64,000 bases of DNA, taken from Halovenus marina. GTDB lineage: Archaea > Halobacteriota > Halobacteria > Halobacteriales > Haloarculaceae. Below the pieces are notes generated by a model. That model was not told the origin of the DNA. It did no database searches and saw only the letters and a list, made by a program, of their open reading frames with translations. Numbering within the stretch: the first letter of the stretch is position 1; every line of letters starts with the position of its first letter. The DNA lies in NCBI RefSeq assembly GCF_051414115.1, contig NZ_JBLKNZ010000001.1:1364001-1428000 (forward strand), read 5' to 3'. Positions 8,058 to 16,257 of the stretch are shown here, piece by piece. The position numbers were made by a program, and so were the translations under genes.

Positions 8058-10211
8058 TCACTCCAGCGCGTCGGCAATAACGGACCGCGCCGACACAATC
8101 TCGTCTGCGTCCAGCGAAAGCGCCTCTCCGTCGACGTCGAGCGAGAGCGTCCCCGTCTCGTCGGCACTCCCGAGTTTGGCGACGGGAGCGACGCCGTCGA
8201 AGGCCTCGCGCACGCTGCGTGGGTCGGTCGTCTCGATGACGACCCGACCGGGCTGTTCGTGAAAGAGCAATTCGGCTGGCGTTCCCGGCCCGTCGAGTGA
8301 GGTATCTGCGCCTGCGTCGTCGGTCACCATCTCGGCGAGTGCCACCGCGAGGCCGCCGTGGCTGACGTCGTGTGTCGCGAGCGTCGTCTCGTCGGTTGCC
8401 ACGTCGACGATAGTCGAGACCAGCCCCTTCGGGTCCTTCGGGAGCGTCGGGAACCGGTCGTCGCCGCCGAACTGACTGAGATACTCGGATCCGCCGAGTC
8501 GCGGGTCGGCCTCGCCGTCGAGCGGTCGGTCGCCGACGAGCAACAGGTCCCCCTCGCCAGCGAGGGAGAGCGTGGGCGCGTCGTACGACTCGGAGACGCC
8601 AGCGACGGCGAGCGTCGGCGTCGGTGGGATCGGCCCGGTTTCGGAGTCGTTGTACAGCGAGACGTTCCCGCCCACGACTGGGGTATCGAGGGCCGAACAC
8701 ATGTCCGCGAGACCATCGACGATGTCGGCGAAGCCGCCGTACACGTCTGGCTTCTCTGGGTTGCCGCCGTTCAGACAGTCGACTGCTGCGAGTGGTTCCG
8801 CGCCTTTCGCTGCGAGGTTCGTCGCGTTTTCGAGCGCGACCGCTCGCGCGCCGTCGTACGGTGCGGCGTCCGTCCAGTTGGGGTCAGCGCCCGACGCGAA
8901 CGCGAGACCGACACCGGCCTCGCGGACTGCCAGAAGCGCCGCGTCGTCGCCCGGCGCGAGCGCCGTTCTGACCTGCACCTCGTGGTCGTACTGGCGGTAC
9001 ACCCACCGCTTCGAGGCCGTGTTCGGATTCGACAGGACGCGCTCGACTGCTTCGTCGAGGGCGACGTCCGGCAGGTCCCGACTGCCGTCGTCGGGTTCGA
9101 CCATCGGCAGGTCGTTCATCGGCGCGCCCTCTCCGAGGAATTCCGCATCCACGTCGACGACTGTCTCCCCCGCGAAGGTGCAGACGTAGTTGCCGTCGGT
9201 GACGTCCCCGATGACAGACGCGCCGATGTCGTAGCGGTCGGCAATTTCCCGAACGCGGTCGACGTTCTCGGGGCGCACCTCGTAGCACATTCGCTCCTGC
9301 GATTCCGACAGGAGAATTTCGAGCGCGCTCATGTTCGGTTCGCGCTGGTGGACGCGTTCGAGTTCGATCTGTGCGCCCAGTCCGCCCTTCGCGACCAGTT
9401 CGCTGCTCGCGCCGCCAAGCCCCGCCGCACCAAGATCACGTGCAGACTCGATGAGATTCTCCGCGATCAACTGTTCGCTGGCCTCGATAAGCAGTTTCTC
9501 GGTGTAGGGGTCTCCGACCTGCACAGCGGGCCTGTCTTCGGTTTCGGCGTCCTCGGCCAGATCCTCGCTCGCGAAGGAGGCCCCGCCGAGTCCGTCGCGA
9601 CCCGTGGCGTTCCCGACGAGGAGGAGTTTGTTTCCGGATTCCTGGGCCTTCGCCGTCACGAGACGGTCCACGTCGTCGATGAGGCCGATACAGGCGACGT
9701 TGACGAGCGGGTTCCCCTCGTAGTCCTCGTGGAAGGCTACACTTCCGGTGACGGTGGGGACGCCAATACAGTTGCCGTAGTGGCTGATCCCCTCGACGAC
9801 GCCCTCGAAGAGATACCGGGAGTGCTCGCGGTCGAAGTCGCCGAAGTACAGCGAATCTGCGAGCGCGATTGGGTAGGCTCCCATCGAAAGCGTGTCCCGG
9901 ACGATTCCCCCGACACCTGTGGCCGCGCCGTCGAACGGATCCACGTAGGAGGGGTGGTTGTGACTCTCGATGCCCATCGTGATGTAGACGTCCTCGTCAT
10001 CGTCAGTCGGCAGGGCCACGACGGCGGCGTCGTCGCCGGGGCCGATGACGACCTGGTCACCCTCGGACTCGAAGGCCCGCAACAGCGGGCGCGACGAGCG
10101 GTACGCGCAGTGCTCGCTCCAGAGGTTCTCGAACAGAGCCGCCTCCGCGGGCGACGGCTCTCGGCCGAGATGGTCGACGACGAGTTCGTGGTCGGATTCG
10201 GCCAGCGCCAT
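8058..10211 (-). CDS. purL: Phosphoribosylformylglycinamidine synthase, large subunit
   Basis: The small-type PurL (717 residues) converts FGAR to FGAM in purine synthesis, using ATP and ammonia from PurQ with PurS. Conserved blocks include LFENLWSEHCAYRSS, VVIGPGDDAAVV, MGIESHNHPSYVDPFDGAATGVGG, the metal/ATP region DLGAAGLGGASSELV, SESQERM, and in the second half GGNVSLYND and THDVSHGGLAVALAEM. I chose the internal Met at 10211 because homologues begin MxLxxxDxELV; an in-frame Met 13 codons upstream is also possible. No other purine gene is adjacent; purD lies 28 kb away. Confidence 0.95.
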   Translation of the reverse strand: MALAESDHELVVDHLGREPSPAEAALFENLWSEHCAYRSSRPLLRAFESEGDQVVIGPGDDAAVVALPTDDDEDVYITMGIESHNHPSYVDPFDGAATGVGGIVRDTLSMGAYPIALADSLYFGDFDREHSRYLFEGVVEGISHYGNCIGVPTVTGSVAFHEDYEGNPLVNVACIGLIDDVDRLVTAKAQESGNKLLLVGNATGRDGLGGASFASEDLAEDAETEDRPAVQVGDPYTEKLLIEASEQLIAENLIESARDLGAAGLGGASSELVAKGGLGAQIELERVHQREPNMSALEILLSESQERMCYEVRPENVDRVREIADRYDIGASVIGDVTDGNYVCTFAGETVVDVDAEFLGEGAPMNDLPMVEPDDGSRDLPDVALDEAVERVLSNPNTASKRWVYRQYDHEVQVRTALAPGDDAALLAVREAGVGLAFASGADPNWTDAAPYDGARAVALENATNLAAKGAEPLAAVDCLNGGNPEKPDVYGGFADIVDGLADMCSALDTPVVGGNVSLYNDSETGPIPPTPTLAVAGVSESYDAPTLSLAGEGDLLLVGDRPLDGEADPRLGGSEYLSQFGGDDRFPTLPKDPKGLVSTIVDVATDETTLATHDVSHGGLAVALAEMVTDDAGADTSLDGPGTPAELLFHEQPGRVVIETTDPRSVREAFDGVAPVAKLGSADETGTLSLDVDGEALSLDADEIVSARSVIADALE

Positions 10212-10368
10212 ACCGGGGGTTTGCCCGACGCTGGCTAAAGCGCTTTCCATGTCTCGATACGGTCACCGAACGCTCTCTCCACCAGACAGCGCAGATCCGA
10301 ACGACCGCGTGATCACTCTGTGACAATACCACATCTATATCCCACGTACCGTCGTTTGATCCGCCAAC

Positions 10369-12210
10369 ATGGTCGCGGGGCTCTCCGATGGTGCAGTCGT
10401 CGTCTTCGCGCTGATCGGCGTTGCGCTGGTCCTGTTCGTTACGGAACTCATCCCGAACGACGTGACTGCGATCGGTATCATCGTCTCGCTGGCGGCGCTC
10501 GAACCGATGACCGGCGTCGGGTCGCGGCAGGCAATCTCCGGGTTCGCGAACACCGCGACGATCACCATCGTCGCGATGTACATGTTGAGCGCCGGGATCC
10601 AGCAGACCGGTCTCGTCCAGCGACTCGGACTATCACTCGCCAGATTCACCCGCGGCAGCGAGACGCGCGCACTGGCTGCGACAGTGCTCACGACCGGCCC
10701 CATCGCCGGGTTCGTCAACAACACGCCGGTCGTCGCCGTTTTCATCCCGATGATCACCGATCTGGCCGAGAAAAGCGGCGTCTCCCCCTCGAAACTCCTG
10801 TTGCCGCTTTCGTATGCGGCCATCCTCGGCGGTACGCTGACGCTCATCGGCACGGCGACGAACCTGCTCGCGAGCGAGTTCGCCGCGGAGTTGCTCACTC
10901 GCGGTCCGATCGGGATGTTCGAGTTCACGGCGCTGGGCGTCGTCATTCTTATCGTGGGCATCGCGTATCTCATGACTGTCGGACGGTGGCTGACGCCAGC
11001 ACGGATCCCGGCCGATGCGGATCTCGTCACGGAGTTCGATCTGGAGGACCATCTCACGCAACTGCGTGTCAGGCGCAACTCGGCGGTGGTCGGACTCTCG
11101 GTCGACGAACTCGAAGCACAGATGGAGTCACAGGTTCGCATCCTCCGGCTCCGACGCGCGGATGCGGTCTTTCTCGCCAGCGAGACGGACCAGCGCATTC
11201 AGGCGGGTGACATTCTGACTGTTCACGGCAGCCTGCAGGCGGTCAACGCCTTCCGCGAGAACCAGGGGTTGCGACATCTCACCAGAGCGGACATCACAGA
11301 AGAGACGTTCGCCGAGACGCCGGGCGCAGATATCCTCGCAAAGGCGGTCGTTCCCGAGGCGTCGCGGTTTGTCGGCGAAACACTCGCAGAGACACGGCTC
11401 GAAGAGTTTCACCAAACGACGGTGCTTGCGATCCGGCGCGAGGGGACCCTGATTCGAACCGGTCTCGATGAGATACGGCTGCAGACAGGCGATCTGCTGC
11501 TCGTCCAGACGGTGCCCGAATCAGTGCAGTACTTTACCGATACGGGGGCACTGCTGGTCGTCGAGGAAAGCACGTACACTCGCTTGCTCGAAGCGGAGCT
11601 CGAGGAAACCGCCCCGCTGTCTTCGAAAACGCCGGTCGCGATTGCGATCATGGCTGGCGTCGTCGGGGTGGCAGCACTCGACGTGCTCCCGATCGTGATC
11701 GCCGCGCTGGGCGGTGTCTTTCTGATGATCGTCACTGGTTGTCTGTCGACCGCGGACGCGTACGATTCCGTCTCCTGGAACATCGTCTTCCTGCTCGCGG
11801 GCGTGATTCCGCTGGGGATCGCCCTCGAAGCGACTGGCGGGTCGGAGGTGATTGCCGACGTGCTGGTGGCGACCGACGAGTATCTGCCCCTCGTCGCGGT
11901 GTTACTGCTGTTTGCTATCGTGACGGGCCTGCTTGCCAACGTCATCACGCCAGTTGCGACTATCGTGTTGATGATCCCGGTCGCCGTCGACGCGGCGATG
12001 GAACTCGGCGCAGAGCCGTTTTCGTTTCTGCTCGCCGTGATGTTCGCCTCCGCGACGTCGTTCATGACGCCCGTGGGATACCAGACGAACCTGATGGTCT
12101 ACGGCCCCGGCGGCTACGAGTTCACCGACTTTGTGCGGGTCGGCGCACCCCTGCAGTTCCTGCTCGCTGGCGTCACGACCGTCGGTATCGTGCTTCTCTG
12201 GGGACTGTGA
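10369..12210 (+). CDS. SLC13-type permease with two TrkA-C (RCK_C) domains
   Basis: A 613-residue membrane transporter of the DASS/SLC13 or ArsB/NhaD superfamily. The order is an N-terminal bundle (residues 1-215), two cytosolic TrkA-C regulatory domains (about 220-300 and 320-400), then a C-terminal bundle (about 420-613). Both bundles carry the family signature: GFVNNTPVVAVFIPM with LIGTATNLLASEFA in the first, and LLANVITPVATIVLMIPVA with FMTPVGYQTNLMVYGPGGY in the second. The substrate cannot be read; sulfate, dicarboxylates or another anion are options. It has its own promoter region and is divergent from purL. Confidence 0.85.
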   Translation: MVAGLSDGAVVVFALIGVALVLFVTELIPNDVTAIGIIVSLAALEPMTGVGSRQAISGFANTATITIVAMYMLSAGIQQTGLVQRLGLSLARFTRGSETRALAATVLTTGPIAGFVNNTPVVAVFIPMITDLAEKSGVSPSKLLLPLSYAAILGGTLTLIGTATNLLASEFAAELLTRGPIGMFEFTALGVVILIVGIAYLMTVGRWLTPARIPADADLVTEFDLEDHLTQLRVRRNSAVVGLSVDELEAQMESQVRILRLRRADAVFLASETDQRIQAGDILTVHGSLQAVNAFRENQGLRHLTRADITEETFAETPGADILAKAVVPEASRFVGETLAETRLEEFHQTTVLAIRREGTLIRTGLDEIRLQTGDLLLVQTVPESVQYFTDTGALLVVEESTYTRLLEAELEETAPLSSKTPVAIAIMAGVVGVAALDVLPIVIAALGGVFLMIVTGCLSTADAYDSVSWNIVFLLAGVIPLGIALEATGGSEVIADVLVATDEYLPLVAVLLLFAIVTGLLANVITPVATIVLMIPVAVDAAMELGAEPFSFLLAVMFASATSFMTPVGYQTNLMVYGPGGYEFTDFVRVGAPLQFLLAGVTTVGIVLLWGL

Positions 12211-12273
12211 GTTCCCTCGCCGATACTCGCGGCTCCCGACTACTGCACACGACAGTCTCACAGGTCGTGTCTC

Positions 12274-12353
12274 ATACTGTCGGCTGTAAGTGCGTAAAAA
12301 TATTCGCCACCCGGGGTGGCGAATTATTTTCGAGATGGTACAGCCGACAGTAT
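12274..12353. repeat. 80-base palindromic repeat element, copy 1
   Basis: The element is bounded by perfect 15-base terminal inverted repeats (ATACTGTCGGCTGTA and its reverse complement). It contains a second inner palindrome with arms ATTCGCCACC and GGTGGCGAAT around CGG at 12302-12324. A second copy lies at 48126-48204. The outer arms differ between copies at two adjacent positions (TC versus CT), and each copy keeps its own arms complementary. No protein is encoded. It resembles a MITE-like or hairpin-forming intergenic repeat. This copy sits after the SLC13 permease gene and before the tRNA-Glu region. Confidence 0.85.
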
Positions 12354-12361
12354 CAAAAGAA

Positions 12362-12384
12362 TGCTCGGTCAGGGATTTGAACCC
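12362..12384 (-). repeat. Duplicated 3' end of tRNA-Glu (possible attachment-site remnant)
   Basis: These 23 bases are identical to 12478-12500, the part of the tRNA-Glu gene running from the discriminator base through the acceptor 3' strand and into the T arm. The copy begins 116 bases from the matching base of the real gene. The intervening DNA also holds an inverted copy of the T-loop half (GGTTCAAATC at 12422-12431, complementary to 12374-12383). Duplicated tRNA 3' ends typically mark sites used by tyrosine integrases. No integrase gene is visible in the window. Confidence 0.7.
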
Positions 12385-12477
12385 GGTGCCAGACGTGCTC
12401 ACTTCGGTGCGCGTCCGGCGTGGTTCAAATCCAGCCACTGCGCGCTTCGCTCACTCGCAAAAACTCGTTCGTTGGAG

Positions 12478-12552
12478 TGCTCGGTCAGGGATTTGAACCC
12501 TGGTCTTCGGCTCGAAAGGCCAAAATGATTGGCCGGACTACACCAACCGAGC
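12478..12552 (-). tRNA. tRNA-Glu (anticodon UUC)
   Basis: On the minus strand the sequence folds as a tRNA: acceptor GCTCGGT pairing with ACCGAGC; a D region with the usual haloarchaeal GTGTAGTCCGGCCAATCAT; anticodon stem TTGGC/GCCGA with loop CTTTCGA, giving anticodon TTC; and T arm CAGGG-TTCAAAT-CCCTG. The discriminator is A. CCA is not encoded and there is no intron. Its 3' part is duplicated downstream. Confidence 0.96.
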
Positions 12553-12670
12553 GTGCTCTGCGAGCATTTTGTCGTGTGGCCTTCACCGTTATAAATCCCT
12601 CTTTTTCTCCCCGATAGCGTGCGGCCCGCCCACGTATATCATGGGAACCGACAACAACCGTCAGTACCAC

Positions 12671-12681
12671 TAAGTATATAT
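12671..12681 (+). promoter_or_regulatory. TATA box of the 12707 zinc-protein gene
   Basis: TAAGTATATAT is centred about 30 bases before the chosen ATG, the usual spacing for a leaderless haloarchaeal transcript. It supports the 12707 start over an upstream in-frame GTG-type start at 12680, which would overlap the box. Confidence 0.6.
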
Positions 12682-12706
12682 GGTGGTGTGGCATAGCATA
12701 CCATGT

Positions 12707-12883
12707 ATGGCTTCCGCATCGGGTACGGACGACATGTTCGATGAGTTTCTCTCCCAGCGTGGACACGAAACCGAGAGCGTCGGCTGGGACGAGAACTATA
12801 ACAAGCTACAGTGTCCCGAGTGTGGCGGATTGCACGAGACAGGATCCACAGAGTGTGGGGTCTGTGGCTGGACGCCAGTATAA
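12707..12883 (+). CDS. 58-residue zinc finger protein (HVO_0416-like)
   Basis: A small protein beginning MASASGTDDMFDEFLSQRG. Residue 20 onward continues HETESVGWDENYNKLQCPECGGLH and later CGVCGWTPV. Two CxxC pairs (CPEC and CGVC) are spaced to form one treble-clef zinc site at the C-terminus; the N-terminus is helical and acidic. I recall a conserved haloarchaeal family named after HVO_0416 with the same GHETE...VGW...CPECGGLH layout, from memory. A good TATA box sits 30 bases upstream. Function is unknown; such proteins may bind RNA or proteins. Confidence 0.78.
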   Translation: MASASGTDDMFDEFLSQRGHETESVGWDENYNKLQCPECGGLHETGSTECGVCGWTPV

Positions 12884-12964
12884 CCGCTGATCTTCCCGTT
12901 TTCGTTCGTGTTGTCGAGCGTGGTCTCGCGCCGAGAGAGTGACGTACTGACAGAGCGCCGTCGG

Positions 12965-13399
12965 TCAGTATCTGACGGGACCGCCGCGGTCGGTCGACTC
13001 GGGCAGGTGAACCTCGGCGGCAGTCAGATCTGAGACGAGTTGTTCGACTGCCTCCGGACAGTGTTCGGCCGTGAGCGACTCGCCCTCGACGAGGACTTCA
13101 CAGCAGTCCTCGTTGCCCTCGGGCGGTTGTTCGTCGGGGGCGTACTTGTGTGACGCTCGCATCACGAACCGCGCCTGATCGCCGTCACCGGCAAAGACCC
13201 ACATCCGAAAATCGAGCGGTTCCGGGTGCTGGTCGACGACGTAGGTGTCCGGCACAGTCGTCGACTGCTCGGCGTCGAACATCCAGACGCGGAAGTCCTC
13301 GTTGACCCCGTCCGGCTGTTCGTCCGGAGCGCGGGGTGCTGGCTCGCCCGGCGGGATATCGTTGTGCTCCCTGTAGCTGTCCATGTCGACGTCGGTCAT
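12965..13399 (-). CDS. Uncharacterised acidic haloarchaeal protein
   Basis: A 144-residue soluble protein starting MTDVDMDSYREHNDIPPGEP. It shows an internal repeat: DEQPDGVNEDFRVWMFDAEQ near residues 26-45 and DEQPPEGNEDCCEVLVEGES near residues 88-107, plus EPLDFRMWVFAGD between. The first half is mostly beta. A pair of adjacent cysteines is present but no enzyme motif. An upstream in-frame Met at 13483 would add 28 basic residues, which does not fit the acidic proteome, so the 13399 start is preferred. It is divergent from the winged-helix regulator gene. Confidence 0.6.
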   Translation of the reverse strand: MTDVDMDSYREHNDIPPGEPAPRAPDEQPDGVNEDFRVWMFDAEQSTTVPDTYVVDQHPEPLDFRMWVFAGDGDQARFVMRASHKYAPDEQPPEGNEDCCEVLVEGESLTAEHCPEAVEQLVSDLTAAEVHLPESTDRGGPVRY

Positions 13400-13530
13400 G
13401 CCTACGCGTTCGAGATTGGCGAATAAAGGTTGTGCGTTCGCGGACAGGCGACGGCACAGCCACAGACGATCAGGCAAAATCATCGAAGATACCTCGAAAG
13501 TGCTTTTGTGTCCGGCCGCAAATCCCCGGT

Positions 13531-13878
13531 GTGGACGACCGAAGCATCGAGGAAGTTCTCGACACCATCGGCGACCAGCACGCGCGCCGCGTGCTGGCCG
13601 CGATCAGTCGAGAGCCGAAATCGGCGAAGGAGCTCGCTGAGGAGTGTGACCTGTCACTCCCAACGGTGTATCGTCGCATCGAATTGCTCGAAGAACACGA
13701 CCTGGTCAGCGATCGGACCCTCGTCGCGGACGACGGGAACCACTACAAGGTCTACGAATCCAACTTCGAGAGTACGGTTATCTCACTCGAAGACGACGAG
13801 TACCGAGTCCGGATCTACCGCGAAGAGAACCTCCCGGACCGGTTCAGCAAACTCTGGGACGAACTCCACAGCGAATGA
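13531..13878 (+). CDS. ArsR-like winged-helix transcription regulator
   Basis: A 115-residue DNA-binding protein starting at GTG (VDDRSIEEVLDTIGDQHARR). The winged helix spans about residues 10-80: ARRVLAAISREPKSAKELAE, then the recognition helix LSLPTVYRRIELLEEHDLV, then a wing with DDGNHYKVYESNF. The C-terminal third (YRVRIYREENLPDRFSKLWDEL) is probably the dimer or sensor part. No metal-binding cysteines are seen. It lies 61 bases upstream of a small three-helix membrane protein; this regulator/membrane pair recurs in haloarchaea, suggesting the membrane partner controls or is controlled by it. Confidence 0.82.
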   Translation: MDDRSIEEVLDTIGDQHARRVLAAISREPKSAKELAEECDLSLPTVYRRIELLEEHDLVSDRTLVADDGNHYKVYESNFESTVISLEDDEYRVRIYREENLPDRFSKLWDELHSE

Positions 13879-13939
13879 GTCGCGGTTCGTATCAGTAGCC
13901 ACGTTTATTATAGCGGTTCGTGTATGCACCGACGGAAGG

Positions 13940-14236
13940 ATGGTCGAAGCCGAGCCACTCGTACGGGGGGTACTGTTGGTCTTGCGGTTTATCGTCTTTG
14001 GGCTGGCGCTTGGCCTGACGCTGATCAGCTTTCAGGCGTATCAGAAACAGCGAACGACGCGGCTCCAGTACGCGTTTCTCGGGTTTGCGTTCATCAGCAT
14101 GGGGGTTGCCGTGAGTAGCGTTATCACACAACTCGGAGCCGACGCCGACCCGAGCATCATCACCTTCTTCCAGATGGTCGAGACGATCCCGTTCATCATC
14201 GGGTTCAGTATGCTGTATCTCTCGCTGTACCGATAG
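13940..14236 (+). CDS. Small three-helix membrane protein paired with a wHTH regulator (DUF7521-like)
   Basis: A 98-residue protein with three predicted transmembrane helices (about 8-31, 42-64 and 74-96), separated by a basic cytosolic loop (QAYQKQRTTRLQ) and an acidic outer loop (LGADADPS). No catalytic motif is present. The family, which I recall as DUF7521 (unverified), is often found next to an ArsR-like regulator, as here. One possibility is a membrane anchor or sensor for that regulator. Confident as a real gene, not as to role. Confidence 0.7.
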   Translation: MVEAEPLVRGVLLVLRFIVFGLALGLTLISFQAYQKQRTTRLQYAFLGFAFISMGVAVSSVITQLGADADPSIITFFQMVETIPFIIGFSMLYLSLYR

Positions 14237-14304
14237 GCGGTACGGCGGACTCGCGCCGTTGAAATTCGCGTTGTTTATCAGGCCGGAGGGCTTCTAGGTG
14301 CCCA

Positions 14305-16146
14305 ATGACTGAAGCTACGCAGGTGACACGTCTGTTCGGGGGACCGGGGAGCGGGAAGACAACGGCACTGCTGGATCGGGTTGAGGAGCTACTCGAGGAA
14401 AACGACGACGTCGAGGTGCGGGACGTCCTCGTCGTCTCGTACACCCGTGCCGCGGCCGCCGAAATCCGCGAGCGACTCGCGGAGCGACTCGACACGACGC
14501 CGCGGGCACTTCGGGGAAACGTCTGCACGATGCACGCGAAGGCCTACGACCTGCTAAACCTCTCTCGCGGGGACGTCGTCGGTGAGTCAGACAAGGAGGA
14601 CTTCTGTGAGGAGTACGGCATCGAATACGAAGACGAGTACGAGGGGTCGCGCCGTCGGTCCGCACGGTCGACGACGCTCGGAAACAAGGTGATCGCGACG
14701 AGCCAGTGGCTCCAGCGCACCCGCCGAGACGTGGCCGACTGGTACGACGTCCCCTTCCAGTGGGACGAAGAGGAGGTTCGCCTCCCGCCGGAGATAGACG
14801 ACAACGCACAGACGGGCAACAAGTACACGCCGACGTGGCCGAGCGACGACGACCGGCTCGACATCCCCGAAGCGATCCGGGCGTGGCGCAACTACAAGGG
14901 CGAAAACGGGTTGACCGGCTTCGCTGACATGCTCGAACGCGTCAAGCAGCGCTCGCTGTTGCCGAGCGTCGACTATCTCGTCATCGACGAGTTTCAGGAC
15001 ATCACGACGCTGCAGTACGACGTCTACACCGAGTGGCGACCCCACATGAAGCGCGTGCTCATCGCCGGTGACGACGACCAGGTCGTCTACGCGTGGCAGG
15101 GGGCCGACCCGGATCTCCTGCTCGAAGAACCGGTCGACGAGGACGTTATCTTGCCCAACTCCTACCGACTCCCCTCCCAGATTCTCAACGTCGTCAATCA
15201 GGAGGTCAGACACATCGAGAAGCGCAAGGAGAAAGATCTTGAACCGCGCAAGGAAGGCGGCGGCGTGGAAGCAATCAGCAACCGGTCGATGCTTGATCTC
15301 TCCCGAGAGGTGACGCGAACCGTCGACGAGACTGACGAGACGGTGATGGTGCTGTTCCGCGCGCGCTATCAGATGTTCCAGTTCATCGACGAGTTCATCG
15401 GCGAGGGGATCCCGTTCAAGTGTCTGACCGACCAGCGGATGTGGACTGACCGGCTCTGCCAGTACGTCGACGGCATCGAGGCACTCGCTGAGGACGAACC
15501 GCTCACCGGCCTGCAGGCACGCCGCCTCGCGGACATGCTCGCAGACTCCGCGTTCGGAACCGGCGAACGCGACGACTTCTTCGACGCGCTGGACGAACGC
15601 GAGGAGGAAAGCGACGTTGAGGACATCGCGAACCTGGCTATCGAACCCGACCTGATTCGCGAGTACGTCCCGTTCGCGCCCGACCCGCCCGCCGCGGCCG
15701 ACATGCTCCGAAAGGTGACGAACTTCCAGGAGCAAAGCGTCGCTGCGTACTTCGCGGGAACGTACGAGGGAATGCAACGCGACCGGGTGCGTCTCGGGAC
15801 CATCCACTCAGCGAAGGGTCGTGAAGCCGACCACGTCTTCGTCGCCACGGATCTGACCGAGAAGGTGGTCGAGCAGATGGCCGCAACTGTCGAACAGAAC
15901 GACGAGGACGTGCCCGGCGACGGCGAGTTCACCAAACACACGAGTCCCGTGCCGACACTGACCGACAACGAGCGCCGGGTGTTCTACGTCGGGATGTCGC
16001 GCGCCCGCGAGCGACTCGTCATCCTCGAAAACCTGGTCGACGGCGCGCCGACGCTCCCCATCGACGTGCTCTTGCAAAACGAACCAACAGAAGGCCCTAT
16101 CGAGGACCTGCTCGACGACGTCGAGGACCCGCCGGTCGCACAGTAA
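14305..16146 (+). CDS. UvrD/Rep-family superfamily I DNA helicase
   Basis: A 613-residue ATP-dependent helicase or translocase. Motif I is GGPGSGKTT (residues 12-20), motif Ia region VVSYTRAAAAEI, motif II VIDEFQD, motif III GDDDQVVYAWQGAD, motif IV region NSYRLPSQIL, motif V TIHSAKGREADHVF, and motif VI RRVFYVGMSRARERL. The set is complete, so 3'-5' helicase activity is expected. The 2B region is shorter than in E. coli UvrD (about 720 residues). It probably serves DNA repair or replication restart. It is isolated with its own promoter region. Confidence 0.9.
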   Translation: MTEATQVTRLFGGPGSGKTTALLDRVEELLEENDDVEVRDVLVVSYTRAAAAEIRERLAERLDTTPRALRGNVCTMHAKAYDLLNLSRGDVVGESDKEDFCEEYGIEYEDEYEGSRRRSARSTTLGNKVIATSQWLQRTRRDVADWYDVPFQWDEEEVRLPPEIDDNAQTGNKYTPTWPSDDDRLDIPEAIRAWRNYKGENGLTGFADMLERVKQRSLLPSVDYLVIDEFQDITTLQYDVYTEWRPHMKRVLIAGDDDQVVYAWQGADPDLLLEEPVDEDVILPNSYRLPSQILNVVNQEVRHIEKRKEKDLEPRKEGGGVEAISNRSMLDLSREVTRTVDETDETVMVLFRARYQMFQFIDEFIGEGIPFKCLTDQRMWTDRLCQYVDGIEALAEDEPLTGLQARRLADMLADSAFGTGERDDFFDALDEREEESDVEDIANLAIEPDLIREYVPFAPDPPAAADMLRKVTNFQEQSVAAYFAGTYEGMQRDRVRLGTIHSAKGREADHVFVATDLTEKVVEQMAATVEQNDEDVPGDGEFTKHTSPVPTLTDNERRVFYVGMSRARERLVILENLVDGAPTLPIDVLLQNEPTEGPIEDLLDDVEDPPVAQ

Positions 16147-16182
16147 CGTGGGTCGAGAGAGACGAGTCACACAGTAGTGTCG

Positions 16183-16224
16183 CGAGATATCCAATCGCAC
16201 AGTTGCGTGTGTCGAGATATCCAA
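16183..16224 (+). promoter_or_regulatory. Direct repeat upstream of ribE (possible operator)
   Basis: The 12-base word CGAGATATCCAA occurs at 16183-16194 and again at 16213-16224, exactly 30 bases apart, within a longer imperfect tandem repeat (each copy preceded by a CACAGT-type stretch). The second copy is about 35 bases before the ribE start, where a TATA/BRE would sit. This could be a regulator site in duplicate. Archaeal flavin genes can be controlled by RbkR; matching this repeat to RbkR is a guess. Confidence 0.4.
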
Positions 16225-16257
16225 ACCGCTTTGCGCACACGCCCGTAACCGCCCGGT

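Noticed and set aside
8358..10238. 626-codon open frame on the plus strand opposite purL
   Set aside because: It is the antisense shadow of purL. The translation is Arg/Val-rich and basic with no family motif, as usual for GC-rich haloarchaeal genes.
12362..12431. A second full tRNA gene beside tRNA-Glu
   Set aside because: Only the 3' acceptor/T-arm part is present; there is no anticodon or D arm, so it is a duplication scar.
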